A stretch of DNA of 46,118 nucleotides from Flavobacteriales bacterium (GCA_020435335.1 JAGQZT010000135.1:1-46118), one strand, 5' to 3'; counted from the first letter of the stretch, positions 1 to 8,311 are shown. Numbers and translations: made by a program. Notes: generated by a model not told the origin, from the sequence alone.

Positions 1-1288
1 GTGGCAGAATGGCCGACTGGATGCGTTTGGCGTAGTTGATCGAATCGAGGATCTCCTGGTTCTTTTCCTCCAGTTCGGAATGTGCCTCCTCGATCGCCAC
101 TTTTTGTTTGCGGGTTACTTTCAGGCGATTGAAAACTACAAAAAGAAACACGCCAACGAGTCCCAGTCCTCCGGCTGTAGCATACGTTAAAATTTGTTGT
201 TTTTCTTTGGCTTCCTGCTCGATAGCCAGTTGTTTTTCATGTTCTTTTTTGTCGAGTGCTTTTTGTTTTTCGTAAGCATACCGGGCTTCCTGTTTGGCAA
301 CCGTTTTTTGATTCTCGTCGTTACTGATACTGTCTTTCATTAAGATGTATGTTTTATACATCTCCAGGGCCTGATGGTGTCGATCGGTTTTTTCATAAAT
401 AGTGGACAAAAAATTACTGGCATTCATCATGCTTTCGGGAATCTGTAATTCATTGGCCAGTTTATAGGACTTCAAGGCGTAAGCTTCGGCTTCTTTTAAA
501 TTGCCCAATTTGATGTAGACGTCGCTAATGTTTGCATAGGCAAGTGCTTCCCCTTTCCGGTGTTTATTTTTCGAAAAAATTTCAGCACTTCGTAAAAAAT
601 TCTTCAATGCTTCCGGATAATTTTTCCGGCTTTTTTCAATATGGCCGATATTATTAACCGTTAAAGCCATAGAAGGTTCGTCGTTAATTTCAGCAAGGTA
701 TACCAGCGCTTTAACATTCAACTCCAAAGCCCGTTTTATATTTCCTTTCCTGCGTTCTAAAGAGGCAATATTGCCGATGTTGATGGCCATATTCTGTAGG
801 TTACCCAGTTTGGTATAGATTGCCAGTGCTTTTTCATAATACTGTTCTGCCAGTTCGCCGTCGTCTAAAAAGTCATGACACATCCCAATGTTGCAATACA
901 GGGATCCCATCTGATCTTCTTCTCCCAATTTTTCACTAAGGAGTAAGCCTTCCTGGAGATACACAATGGCTTCGGCATAACTGTTATTCTGCGTGTATAA
1001 ATAACCAAGCCACACATAAACTTCAGACAATTCCTTTTCATGATTGGCTTTTTTTGCGATGTCGAGAGCTTTGTGGCAGTAGCCAAGAGCGGCATTCAGA
1101 TCATAATTACAGGAGTAATAGGTGAGATCGAGATACGCATTCCACCGAAGGGAATCATGCTCAAGGTTGGTCAATGAAGTAGTGATGGAGTCGATTTTTG
1201 ACTGAATATGATCAGGATAATGACCGGCCCGGGCAGTAAAAGTTCCGGCAATAAACAGGAGTAATAATATAAATGAATTAATATTCAC
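1..1288 (-). CDS. TPR-repeat SpoIIE-family protein phosphatase, 3' end beyond the window
   Basis: Incomplete gene: 429 codons are visible and the reading frame is open to the left edge. It starts at a GTG (1288-1286); the in-frame codons just upstream are CTG and then TAG, so no longer start is likely. A signal peptide (LLLLFIAGTFTARA, about residues 5-20) is followed by about six tetratricopeptide repeats (residues 35-300), a charged K/E/Q-rich coiled coil (320-365), a membrane segment (about 366-386) and a second coiled coil. The last visible residues read INYAKRIQSAILP, the linker that precedes the SpoIIE PP2C-type Ser/Thr phosphatase domain in many Bacteroidota sensors, so the catalytic domain should lie beyond the window. 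The expected role is dephosphorylation of a cytoplasmic partner in response to a signal sensed by the TPR region. The M1 peptidase gene ends 38 bases upstream and may share its transcript. A histidine kinase of similar layout is the main alternative, but the linker argues against it. Confidence 0.82.
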   Translation of the reverse strand, partial: MNINSFILLLLFIAGTFTARAGHYPDHIQSKIDSITTSLTNLEHDSLRWNAYLDLTYYSCNYDLNAALGYCHKALDIAKKANHEKELSEVYVWLGYLYTQNNSYAEAIVYLQEGLLLSEKLGEEDQMGSLYCNIGMCHDFLDDGELAEQYYEKALAIYTKLGNLQNMAINIGNIASLERRKGNIKRALELNVKALVYLAEINDEPSMALTVNNIGHIEKSRKNYPEALKNFLRSAEIFSKNKHRKGEALAYANISDVYIKLGNLKEAEAYALKSYKLANELQIPESMMNASNFLSTIYEKTDRHHQALEMYKTYILMKDSISNDENQKTVAKQEARYAYEKQKALDKKEHEKQLAIEQEAKEKQQILTYATAGGLGLVGVFLFVVFNRLKVTRKQKVAIEEAHSELEEKNQEILDSINYAKRIQSAILP

Positions 1289-1326
1289 CAGCTAAAGGTA
1301 GTAATTTTCAATATACATCCATGCGT

Positions 1327-2967
1327 TTAATCGTCCGGGAGGCCTTTGTATTCCACATAAAAATTCGGATCGAATTCAAAGGTCTCTATTTGGGTTTCAA
1401 AGTTCAAGCTGTTCCATTCCTTGTTGGGGAAGATCCATTCCTCCTTTCCGTTGATGAATATGCGAACCGGCATATCGAAATCCTTTACGACGTTCACATA
1501 GCGAAACTGCAGGCTCTCATCATTCCGGATGTACTCCAGAGTAGGGATCGAAGTACTTCGTAAATACTGGTTGAAGAAAGCCGACAGGTCTTTTCCGGTT
1601 TTTTTGCTCATGTAATCCTCCACCTGTTTGGTGTTAACGGTCTGATGGTAGAATTCTTTATTCAATCCGGTCAGCACTTCCCGCCAGAGGCTGTCGTTTT
1701 CAACCAGCTGGCGCAGGGTGTGGAGCATGTTGGATCCTTTGTAATACATATCGCCGGAACCTTCCTGATGTACGTTATAGGTGCCGATAACAGGGCTATC
1801 GTTCATGATGTTTTTTCGGATTCCCTGAACGTATTTATTACATCCTTCCGTTCCGAAATGATAATCCAGGTAAAGGCTTTCTGAGTAGGAGGTAAAGCTC
1901 TCATGAATCCACATGTCGGCCACATCTTTGTGGGTGATGTTGTTGGCAAACCATTCGTGTCCGGATTCGTGAACGATGATAAAATCGAATTTCATGCCCC
2001 ATCCCGTGCCGCTCAGATCACGTTTCAGGTAACCGTTTTCGAATCCATTGCCGTAGGTTACCGAGCTTTGATGTTCCATGCCGAGATAAGGCACTTCCAC
2101 CAGCTTATAGCCGTCTTCGTAAAATGGGTAGGGGCCGAACCAGTATTCAAAGGCCTCCAGCATTTTGGGCGCCTGCCGGAATTGGTTTTTCGCTTTGTCG
2201 AGGTTGGATCTGAGCACATAGTAATCACACGGTAAGTCACCGTTCAGGCCTTTGTAGGTTTCGCTAAAATGAACATAATTGCCAATGTTCATATTCACGC
2301 CGTAATTATTAATGGGATTGGACACAAACCAGTTCCAGGTAAAGTAAGGGCTGTCTTTTTTCATTTGGAGGCTTCGTAATTTCCCATTAGCGATGCAACT
2401 CAGATTGGAGTCTACGGTAAAGCTCATCAGCATGCTGTCGGGCTCGTCGTAAGCATGGTCTTTATTCGGCCACCAGATGCTGGCACCGATCCCCTGGCAG
2501 GTTGTTACCACCCAGTCGTTGCCTTTTTTATCCCTGGTCCAGGTTAGCCCACCGCTCCAGGGTGGATTCTTGCTTTCTTGCGGGACACCTTCGTAGTATA
2601 CGGTGAGTTCGTTTATGGCGTTGACCAGTTGCGGTTTGGTTAAGTGGATGAAGTAGCTGTATCCGTCTTTGGTCAGTTTCAATTCGGTATCGTCCTGGGT
2701 CACTTTGGTGATCCGGAGCGGTTCCTGCAGTTCGATCTGCAGGGTCTGGTAGGCCTGTAATACTTTATACTGGATGAGGTTGCTTCCGGAGATGCTTTTA
2801 TTGGGAATATCAACGGATACACTCAGGTGGTAATACGTCAGGTCCCACCAGCTGCGTTCCGGAGTAATGCTTCCCCGGAGGGTGTCCTGATGGGTGAATG
2901 TGGGTTGTGCTAAAGCACTAAAAGTAGCAAGTACAAAGTAACAAGTGAAAAGGATAAGCTGTTTCAT
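1327..2967 (-). CDS. M1-family zinc aminopeptidase, exported
   Basis: A 546-residue exported metallopeptidase. Residues 1-20 form a signal peptide ending in SALA before QPTF. The zinc site is complete: HESGH at 333-337, with the third ligand Glu356 exactly 18 residues after His337 (HExxH-x18-E). The substrate-binding GAMEN-type motif appears as GMEH at 296-299. M1 enzymes remove N-terminal residues from peptides; this one should act in the periplasm or at the cell surface on peptides used as nutrients. At 546 residues it has the N-terminal beta-barrel and catalytic domain but not the long C-terminal helical domain of PepN (about 870 residues). The cupin gene lies 42 bases upstream and the TPR-SpoIIE gene 38 bases downstream, all on the same strand. 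A TATCTTTA sequence just before the ATG could be a weak promoter of its own. Confidence 0.9.
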   Translation of the reverse strand: MKQLILFTCYFVLATFSALAQPTFTHQDTLRGSITPERSWWDLTYYHLSVSVDIPNKSISGSNLIQYKVLQAYQTLQIELQEPLRITKVTQDDTELKLTKDGYSYFIHLTKPQLVNAINELTVYYEGVPQESKNPPWSGGLTWTRDKKGNDWVVTTCQGIGASIWWPNKDHAYDEPDSMLMSFTVDSNLSCIANGKLRSLQMKKDSPYFTWNWFVSNPINNYGVNMNIGNYVHFSETYKGLNGDLPCDYYVLRSNLDKAKNQFRQAPKMLEAFEYWFGPYPFYEDGYKLVEVPYLGMEHQSSVTYGNGFENGYLKRDLSGTGWGMKFDFIIVHESGHEWFANNITHKDVADMWIHESFTSYSESLYLDYHFGTEGCNKYVQGIRKNIMNDSPVIGTYNVHQEGSGDMYYKGSNMLHTLRQLVENDSLWREVLTGLNKEFYHQTVNTKQVEDYMSKKTGKDLSAFFNQYLRSTSIPTLEYIRNDESLQFRYVNVVKDFDMPVRIFINGKEEWIFPNKEWNSLNFETQIETFEFDPNFYVEYKGLPDD

Positions 2968-3009
2968 ATGGTAAAGATAGCAAGGAATGTGCCTAAGCCG
3001 GCAATAATG

Positions 3010-3312
3010 CTAGCTTCTTTCTATGATGAGGGTGAAGATGTTTTGCTCATCTAATCCTGCTACTTCATGCAATTGATTCACGGGAATGGAGTAAGTGTCC
3101 AGTTCACTGAGCCGGAATTTTTCACCGTTGATCCGGAATTCGATATGGCCTTTCAGTACGGTTAGTAGCGCAGGGAATGCGGTTTGATGTTCTTTTAATA
3201 GTTGGTTTTTCAGTAAACCGATGGCGAGGTACGTAACGGTATCCGATTTATGAACCAAGTAAGTTGCCGGTTTATCAGAAGTGAAGGTGATGTTTTCGAA
3301 TATGTTGCTCAT
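3010..3312 (-). CDS. small cupin-like protein
   Basis: A 100-residue protein without signal peptide or membrane segment. It has the pattern of a small single-domain cupin: alternating beta strands with the short motif LKGHIEFRINGEKFRLSE near residues 54-71 and a second strand pair with IPVNQLHEVAGLDE (77-90). Related small proteins are usually annotated as cupin or DUF1971-like proteins of unknown substrate. Histidines at 42 and 82 could bind a metal, but the classical two-motif metal site is not complete, so no reaction is proposed. It starts 13 bases after the purF stop, which makes cotranscription with purF very likely. Its function is unknown. Confidence 0.72.
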   Translation of the reverse strand: MSNIFENITFTSDKPATYLVHKSDTVTYLAIGLLKNQLLKEHQTAFPALLTVLKGHIEFRINGEKFRLSELDTYSIPVNQLHEVAGLDEQNIFTLIIERS

Positions 3313-3325
3313 GGAAGAGAGAAGT

Positions 3326-5224
3326 TTAGTAAGCCCTCAGGTTTTTCCCTTCAAAGAAATAGACAAATGCCCGGTTTACTACCTTGTTGCCGCCTGGAGT
3401 AGGGTAGTTACCCGTAAAATACCAATCTCCTTGATGATCAGGACAGGCATGATGCAGGCCTTCGATGCTTTGGAACACGATGTCTACTTCGGCTTTCATG
3501 TTTTCCGGTGTAAGGAGCTGGGATATTTTCCTGGAAATCTCTTCGGCAGAGAAAGGGGCATAGATTTCCTTCACATGGTTTACGATTTGTTCTTTAGGCA
3601 GGTTTTCCTGAGCCTTACATTTGTCGTACACTTCCTTGATCAGGCTTTCTTTTCCATGTTCTTTCAGGAGTTCAATGGCTGCCTGAAAGGCGATGAAATC
3701 ACCCAGTTTGGCCATATCGATGCCATAGCAATCGGGATAACGAATTTGAGGAGCGGAAGAGACTACCACGATTTTTTTCGGATTCAAGCGATCCAAAATG
3801 CGAAGGATACTTTGTTTTAGCGTAGTTCCCCGAACAATGGAATCATCAATGATCACGAGGTTGTCGTTGGGATATACAGTACCGTATGTGATGTCGTAAA
3901 CGTGCGTTACCAGATCATTCCGACTGTTATCTTCGGTAATGAAGGTGCGTAGTTTCGCATCCTTGATGGCGATTTTTTCAATGCGGTTGCGTAGTGCCAG
4001 AATTTTAGTGAGCTCTTCATCCGAAGGATTATCACCGAGTGCTTTGATCTTGCGTAGTTTAACGGCATTCAATTCATCCTGCATCCCTTTCATGAGGCCG
4101 TAAAAAGAAATCTCGGCCGTGTTGGGGATGAAGGAAAACACGGAGTTCTTCATGTCGTTGTTGATGGATTTCAGCACCAACGGAACAATGTTTCTGCCGA
4201 GTTGTTTACGCTCTTTGTAGATATCCTGATCGCTCCCGCGGGAAAAGTAGATGCGCTCGAAGGAGCATGGTGTTTTCGCCAATGGTTCACGGATCATTTT
4301 CTCGGAAACTTCACCGTTTTTCTTGATGATTACAGCATGTCCGGGAGTAATTTCCTGAACTTTTTCGGCAGGTACGTTAAAGGCGGTTTGGATGGCAGGT
4401 CGTTCGGATGTGATCACCACCACTTCATCGTCCTGATACCAGAAAGCCGGGCGGATTCCCGAAGGATCTCTCAGCACGAAAGCATCTCCATGTCCGAGAA
4501 TACCGGCCATGGCATAGCCACCATCCCAGTCGACAGCAGAATTCGTTAAAATCTTTTGCAGGTCGAGGTGTTGGGCGATCAATTTGGAGATTTCTACCCT
4601 GGAATGGCCTTCTGCTTTGAATTTATCGTAAAGAGCCTGATTTCCTTCGTCGAGGAAATGTCCTATTTTTTCAAGAACGGTAACGGTATCGGATTGTTGT
4701 TTGGGGTGTTGACCGATCTCCACCAGCAGGTTGAACAGCTCATCGACGTTGGTCAGGTTGAAGTTTCCGGCAACCACGAGGTTCCGGGTCATCCAGTTAT
4801 TTTGGCGCAGGAAAGGGTGGCACTGTTCGATGCTGTTCCCTCCGAAAGTTCCGTAGCGCAGGTGCCCTAAAGAAACTTCACCGGTAAAAGCCACATTTTT
4901 CTTGAGCCATTCGGCATCTTTCAGGAGTTCGGGTTTGTAGTTGTAAACCGCACTGAACTTGGCGTTGATTTTCCCGAAAATATCTTTGATGGGTTGAGAA
5001 TCGTTGGATCGGTATCGGCTGATGTAGCGTTCTCCGGGGGCGACATCAAACTTGATGTTGGCTAGTCCGGCTCCGTCCTGGCCCCGGTTGTGCTGCTTTT
5101 CCATAAGCAGGTACATTTTGTCGAGACCGTAGGTGGCTGAGCCGTATTTATCAATGTAGTACTGCAGCGGCTTTAGCAATCGTACCATTGCTATTCCGCA
5201 TTCGTGTTTAATAAAATCGCTCAT
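3326..5224 (-). CDS. purF: amidophosphoribosyltransferase, long Bacteroidota-type form
   Basis: This enzyme makes 5-phosphoribosylamine from PRPP and glutamine, the first committed step of purine synthesis, in the cytoplasm. The N-terminal glutamine amidotransferase domain starts at Cys9 (HECGIA), which would become the N-terminal nucleophile after removal of an eight-residue propeptide. Other class II landmarks are RGQDGAG at 47-53 and GNFN at 153-156. The phosphoribosyltransferase half carries the PRPP loop VIIDDSIVRGTT at about 457-468. At 632 residues it is much longer than E. coli PurF (about 505); the extra length lies in the region between the two active sites (about 375-430) and at the C terminus. 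Its promoter is at 5250-5279. A glutamine phosphoribosyltransferase with another acceptor is possible but less likely. Confidence 0.88.
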   Translation of the reverse strand: MSDFIKHECGIAMVRLLKPLQYYIDKYGSATYGLDKMYLLMEKQHNRGQDGAGLANIKFDVAPGERYISRYRSNDSQPIKDIFGKINAKFSAVYNYKPELLKDAEWLKKNVAFTGEVSLGHLRYGTFGGNSIEQCHPFLRQNNWMTRNLVVAGNFNLTNVDELFNLLVEIGQHPKQQSDTVTVLEKIGHFLDEGNQALYDKFKAEGHSRVEISKLIAQHLDLQKILTNSAVDWDGGYAMAGILGHGDAFVLRDPSGIRPAFWYQDDEVVVITSERPAIQTAFNVPAEKVQEITPGHAVIIKKNGEVSEKMIREPLAKTPCSFERIYFSRGSDQDIYKERKQLGRNIVPLVLKSINNDMKNSVFSFIPNTAEISFYGLMKGMQDELNAVKLRKIKALGDNPSDEELTKILALRNRIEKIAIKDAKLRTFITEDNSRNDLVTHVYDITYGTVYPNDNLVIIDDSIVRGTTLKQSILRILDRLNPKKIVVVSSAPQIRYPDCYGIDMAKLGDFIAFQAAIELLKEHGKESLIKEVYDKCKAQENLPKEQIVNHVKEIYAPFSAEEISRKISQLLTPENMKAEVDIVFQSIEGLHHACPDHQGDWYFTGNYPTPGGNKVVNRAFVYFFEGKNLRAY

Positions 5225-5249
5225 AGATGTGTTAGCCGTGATTTTGTGA

Positions 5250-5279
5250 CAAAAGTACCCCTTTTTTTAGAGCATCAAA
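5250..5279 (-). promoter_or_regulatory. Bacteroidota-type promoter of purF
   Basis: Read on the minus strand, TTTG (5279-5276) is followed after 18 bases by TACTTTTG (5257-5250). This matches the known -33 TTTG and -7 TAnnTTTG consensus. The purF ATG is 26 bases downstream, giving a short leader. It lies after the terminator of the sulfur operon and separates purF from it. Confidence 0.65.
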
Positions 5280-5287
5280 TAAAAAAG

Positions 5288-5319
5288 TGAGCCGTGTAAA
5301 ACGATTTTTACACAGCTCA
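5288..5319 (-). terminator. intrinsic terminator ending the sulfur operon
   Basis: Two 14-base arms (5288-5301 and 5306-5319) pair around a four-base loop. On the minus-strand RNA every position pairs, with one U-G wobble; on the plus strand that position is a mismatch. This orients the terminator to minus-strand transcription. A run of T (complement of 5281-5286) follows. It sits 8 bases after the stop of the last rhodanese gene. Confidence 0.8.
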
Positions 5320-5327
5320 TCAACAAT

Positions 5328-5756
5328 TTATTTTACGGTTTCGTTCCCGGCAGCAGCCCAGGCGGTTATCCCACCATCGAGGTTGTAGATTTTGCTGAAC
5401 CCTTTGTCTTTCAGAACCTGGGCAGCACTGGCACTTCTTCCTCCGGCTTTGCAGTAAACAAAAACGGGAGCGGTTTTATCCAGGCTTTCTACCTGAGTTG
5501 CGAATGATTCATCAAAATAGTTGATTTTTTGAGCATTGGCAATGGTTCCTTCGGCCCATTCTTCGGGTGTTCTCACATCGAGAACGGTTCCTCCCTGTTC
5601 CACGATGAGGGTTTTAAATTGTTCAACGGTTACATCCACAACGACTTCCTGCTGTTGTGTAATTTGCTCCGTTGTTGCTTCCGGATTAGAGTTTCCCGAA
5701 CAAGCCAGCAGGCTCATGATTACAATTCCGCTTAATGTTATTCCTATCTTTTTCAT
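5328..5756 (-). CDS. rhodanese-domain lipoprotein
   Basis: A 142-residue single-domain rhodanese with a lipoprotein signal peptide: LLAC with the lipidated Cys19 followed by SGNSN. The rhodanese domain covers about 44-138, with LDVRTPEEW at 59-67 and the catalytic loop CKAGGRS starting at Cys102, followed by the C-terminal GGITAW motif. Rhodaneses move sulfane sulfur through a cysteine persulfide. The signal places this one on the periplasmic face of a membrane. It is the last gene of the sulfur operon, 2 bases after its close paralogue (5759-6163), with which it shares the whole VYCKAGGRS and LDGGITAW signature. The tandem pair looks like a duplication, one copy becoming a lipoprotein. The natural donor and acceptor are not evident. 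Confidence 0.88.
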   Translation of the reverse strand: MKKIGITLSGIVIMSLLACSGNSNPEATTEQITQQQEVVVDVTVEQFKTLIVEQGGTVLDVRTPEEWAEGTIANAQKINYFDESFATQVESLDKTAPVFVYCKAGGRSASAAQVLKDKGFSKIYNLDGGITAWAAAGNETVK

Positions 5757-5758
5757 GG

Positions 5759-6163
5759 TTATTTGGTTAAGTTTTTTCCGGCTTTTATCCAGGCGGTGAT
5801 CCCACCGTCGAGGTTAAACACTTTTTTAAATCCTTTTTCCTGTAAAATTTCTGCAGCGCTCATGCTTCTTCCTCCGGCTTTGCAGTAGACCAAAATCGGG
5901 GTTTCCCGGTCCAGTTTATCCACCTGATCAGCAAAATCACGGTCGTAGTAATTGATTCTGGTTGCATTTCCGATGGTGCCATCGGCCCATTCGCCGGGAG
6001 TTCTGACGTCCAGAATCAGCCCTTTGTCGTTATCCACGAGCTTGGCAAATTGTTCCACATTCACATGGAAGATTCTGGTTTCTTCTTGTTCCGTTGTATT
6101 GGTTTGGGCGCTTACACTCATAATTGAGGGTAGCAGCATCAGTAAAAGAGCTATTTTTTTCAT
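5759..6163 (-). CDS. exported rhodanese-like sulfurtransferase
   Basis: A 134-residue single-domain rhodanese with a cleavable signal peptide (MKKIALLLMLLPSIMSVSAQ, no lipobox), so it should be soluble in the periplasm. The domain spans about 33-130 with LDVRTPGEW at 51-59, the active loop CKAGGRS at Cys94 and LDGGITAW near 117-124. It is a paralogue of the lipoprotein rhodanese just downstream. The gene begins 6 bases after the stop of a thioredoxin gene and ends 2 bases before the next start, so it is read as part of the operon. Its location fits transfer of sulfane sulfur in the periplasm, perhaps next to the heme proteins encoded upstream; that role is inferred. Confidence 0.88.
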   Translation of the reverse strand: MKKIALLLMLLPSIMSVSAQTNTTEQEETRIFHVNVEQFAKLVDNDKGLILDVRTPGEWADGTIGNATRINYYDRDFADQVDKLDRETPILVYCKAGGRSMSAAEILQEKGFKKVFNLDGGITAWIKAGKNLTK

Positions 6164-6169
6164 AGTTTG

Positions 6170-6466
6170 TTAACTGTTTTGATTGATCAATTGAATTAAT
6201 TGGTTGGCCTGAACTACTCCGGATTGACGCCAGATCTGTTGGCCGTTCTTGAATAAGATCAGTGTAGGAACACCCCGAACCTGATAAGCAATGGCCGCTT
6301 GTTGATTTTTATCCACATCCACTTTGATGATTTTGGCTTTCTCTTTGACCTCGGTAGCGACTTGCTCCAGAATGGGTCCCATCATTTTACAGGGGCCGCA
6401 CCAGGTGGCGTAAAAATCGACCAGTACTGGTACGTTGCCGTTGATCAGTTCATTAAAACTACTCAT
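6170..6466 (-). CDS. thioredoxin
   Basis: A 98-residue cytoplasmic thioredoxin with the complete active site WCGPCK (Cys23 and Cys26) and the later GVPT cis-proline loop. I place the start at ATG 6466, giving MSSFNELINGN, because the upstream extension would lie inside the preceding gene and is unlike the family N terminus. The start overlaps the stop of the DUF3365 gene in the 8-base sequence ATGAGTAG, a sign of translational coupling. In this operon it probably reduces persulfides or protein disulfides produced during sulfide oxidation and releases sulfide or regenerates a rhodanese. No signal peptide is visible, so it works on the cytoplasmic side although the genes on both sides encode exported proteins. 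Confidence 0.88.
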   Translation of the reverse strand: MSSFNELINGNVPVLVDFYATWCGPCKMMGPILEQVATEVKEKAKIIKVDVDKNQQAAIAYQVRGVPTLILFKNGQQIWRQSGVVQANQLIQLINQNS

Positions 6467-7067
6467 GATCGTTGTTTTTAAAGGTGATGCTCCACATACC
6501 CCGAAGGTCGCCTTCACTGAAGTTTATGGCCTGATCTTCCAGATAAAGGGAGGCAATGGTTTCAGAATCGGCCGGGCTGATGGTTTTTCCTACTTCACCG
6601 TGGCAAATCAGACACAATCCTTTGGTCATGATGGGAGCATAAAAAATAGCTTCGCCTGTATCATTCATTCGGATAACGGGCTTGTTTTCACCGGTCAGGT
6701 AACGATCAATGATGGAGGCTTCCTCCGCATTCGGCGCGTTTTTCAGGTTTCTTACTTTATGGCTGGTGCGCTTGATGATTACATTGTATTGTTGTGCAAG
6801 AGAATCGGTTAGTGGCAATGCATTCGCGCTGCAGAATTTCAAGGCATTCTCAACACCGCCATCGGCAATAGCCTGCTGCAGCTTGCCGCTTAATGCAGCA
6901 AATGTAGCCTGAGCAACTTCTTGTCCGGTAGCCAGGTAATAAGCCGTATCCAGTATTTGTTCCTGAACGTCGGTAACTACTTCCGTTTGTTCCACAGGGG
7001 TATCCTGACCGCATTGCAGGAGCAGAGCGGCTGTAAGGAGAATTACTATGGATGATAGTGCTTTCAA
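6459..7067 (-). CDS. c-heme DUF3365 (Tll0287-like) lipoprotein
   Basis: A 202-residue protein with a lipoprotein signal (LLLQC, lipidated Cys19). The rest matches the DUF3365/Tll0287-like heme-binding sensor fold, with a single c-type heme motif CLICH at 152-156 followed by GEVG. Such domains occur alone as small periplasmic cytochromes or fused to kinases as redox sensors. Here it stands alone, attached to a membrane and facing the periplasm. It follows the di-heme peroxidase-like gene by a single base, so the two heme proteins are probably made together and may exchange electrons. Cys79 is a further thiol outside the heme motif. The substrate is unknown; sensing or oxidising a sulfur species is inferred from context only. 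Confidence 0.8.
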   Translation of the reverse strand: MKALSSIVILLTAALLLQCGQDTPVEQTEVVTDVQEQILDTAYYLATGQEVAQATFAALSGKLQQAIADGGVENALKFCSANALPLTDSLAQQYNVIIKRTSHKVRNLKNAPNAEEASIIDRYLTGENKPVIRMNDTGEAIFYAPIMTKGLCLICHGEVGKTISPADSETIASLYLEDQAINFSEGDLRGMWSITFKNNDHE

Positions 7068-7068
7068 C

Positions 7069-8106
7069 TTAGTAGTTTTTTACATCTCCCGAAAGGGCAT
7101 TCAGGAAAGCGACGATGTTTTTGGTTTCTTCGTCCGATAACGTTCTGTCCAGTTGGGCTTTGGCCATGATCTTCACGGCCTCATCCAGCGATTTTACGCT
7201 GCCATCGTGGAAGTAAGGTGCGGTTTTAGCCACATTTCTCAAGCCGGGAACTTTAAAAACATACTTATCGGCTTCATTTTTAGTGACTTCGAAGCGCCCT
7301 TCATCCATTTTATCACTTTTGGTGTAGTCCCAGTAGTCTCCATACACGCCGAATTTCTGATACATATTCCCTCCGAATGCATTTCCGGCATGGCAGGAGG
7401 TACAGCCAACAGCCATAAACGTTTCCAAACCTCTTTTTTCGGCTCCGGTCAGCGCATCATGGTCTCCTTTGATGAAATCATCTACACGAGAAGGGGTAAT
7501 CAGAGTTCGTTCAAAGGCTCCGATCGCTTTTTGGAGGTTGTCGTAGGTCATGGGATTCTCATCATAAGGAAATGCCTGGGCAAATAGCTCCGGGTAGAAA
7601 TCATTCGTGTTTTTCAACCTGGTGATTACCGCTTCTTTGCTTGGCATGGCCATTTCAACCGGATTAAGAATAGGTCCGCCGGCTTGTTCTTCCACGTCTT
7701 TGGCTCTTCCGTCCCAGAACTGAGCCATGTGCAGCGCTGCATTTAAGGTTGTCGGGGAGTTTCTTCCTCCCAGAGATCCGTCGTTGCCCGGGGAGAAAGG
7801 CAGGTTATCCACACCGGAACCATTATCGATGTTGTGGCAGGAGTTACAGCTGATGGTGTTATCTTTTGATAATTTGGTTTCGAAATACAGCTTCTTACCC
7901 AGAGCCACTTTTTTGGCGTTAAGTGGGTTTTCAGGATTGTCAGCCTGTATGGGCAATCTTCCGAATACGGATTTCGCTTCTTCCTGAAGGGCTGTTAATT
8001 CCGTTGATTTTGTAGCCGGTTCGGCTTGATAAGCCTGTTTCTCTTCATTGCTTCCGCAAGAAAACAGCGTGAAAAGCGGAATGGCGTACAGGATGTTAAT
8101 TTTCAT
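7069..8106 (-). CDS. di-heme cytochrome c peroxidase / MauG-family lipoprotein
   Basis: A 345-residue periplasmic lipoprotein (LFSC, Cys17) of the bacterial cytochrome c peroxidase/MauG family. Two c-heme motifs are visible: CNSCH at 87-91 and CTSCH at 235-239. The family motifs WDGRA (131-135), NPVEMA (148-153) and APYFHDGS (296-303) are present. Classical members reduce hydrogen peroxide with electrons from a cytochrome; MauG-like members oxidise a protein or small molecule instead. Length and order are normal. What is unusual is the position inside a sulfide/persulfide operon, next to another c-heme lipoprotein. It overlaps the DUF6132-like gene upstream by 11 bases. Removal of peroxide made during sulfide oxidation, or oxidation of a sulfur compound, are both possible. 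Confidence 0.88.
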   Translation of the reverse strand: MKINILYAIPLFTLFSCGSNEEKQAYQAEPATKSTELTALQEEAKSVFGRLPIQADNPENPLNAKKVALGKKLYFETKLSKDNTISCNSCHNIDNGSGVDNLPFSPGNDGSLGGRNSPTTLNAALHMAQFWDGRAKDVEEQAGGPILNPVEMAMPSKEAVITRLKNTNDFYPELFAQAFPYDENPMTYDNLQKAIGAFERTLITPSRVDDFIKGDHDALTGAEKRGLETFMAVGCTSCHAGNAFGGNMYQKFGVYGDYWDYTKSDKMDEGRFEVTKNEADKYVFKVPGLRNVAKTAPYFHDGSVKSLDEAVKIMAKAQLDRTLSDEETKNIVAFLNALSGDVKNY

Positions 8107-8311
8107 GGTTTTGTTTTTTTAAATTGTTTTGTATGATGTCTCCCAGCAGGTACCCCATAATGGCACCGTAAATGGTGGACCGCCACCACACGGAAGTGAT
8201 GGCGCAGGTGCCGGAAGCACAACCCACGTAGTTCCAGTAAAGGTAACCGGAGATTGACCCCAAAAGGGCAACCAGCAAAGCAATTTTTTTTGAATTAATC
8301 CAGTTTTTCAT
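8096..8311 (-). CDS. small membrane protein with GCxSGTC motif (DUF6132-like)
   Basis: A 71-residue protein with two predicted membrane segments (about 9-28 and 44-61). Between them lies YVGCASGTCAITSVW, in which Cys31 and Cys36 form a GCxSGTCxIT motif. I recall this pattern from a small family of unknown function (DUF6132) found mostly in Bacteroidota near rhodanese genes, but I cannot confirm the family number here. The start overlaps the stop of the upstream rhodanese by one base (TGATG), and its 3' end overlaps the di-heme gene by 11 bases, so it is firmly within the operon. Two conserved thiols at the membrane suggest a role in passing sulfane sulfur or holding a metal; this is inference. 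Confidence 0.72.
   Translation of the reverse strand: MKNWINSKKIALLVALLGSISGYLYWNYVGCASGTCAITSVWWRSTIYGAIMGYLLGDIIQNNLKKQNHEN

Noticed and set aside
6467..6517. A 17-residue N-terminal extension of the thioredoxin at 6170-6466
   Set aside because: It would overlap the DUF3365 gene by 59 bases and has no likeness to thioredoxins. The internal ATG in ATGAGTAG gives a normal N terminus.
7069..8106. Methylamine dehydrogenase maturation (MauG role)
   Set aside because: No mau genes are present, and the motif order fits the broader di-heme cytochrome c peroxidase family, so no such role is claimed.
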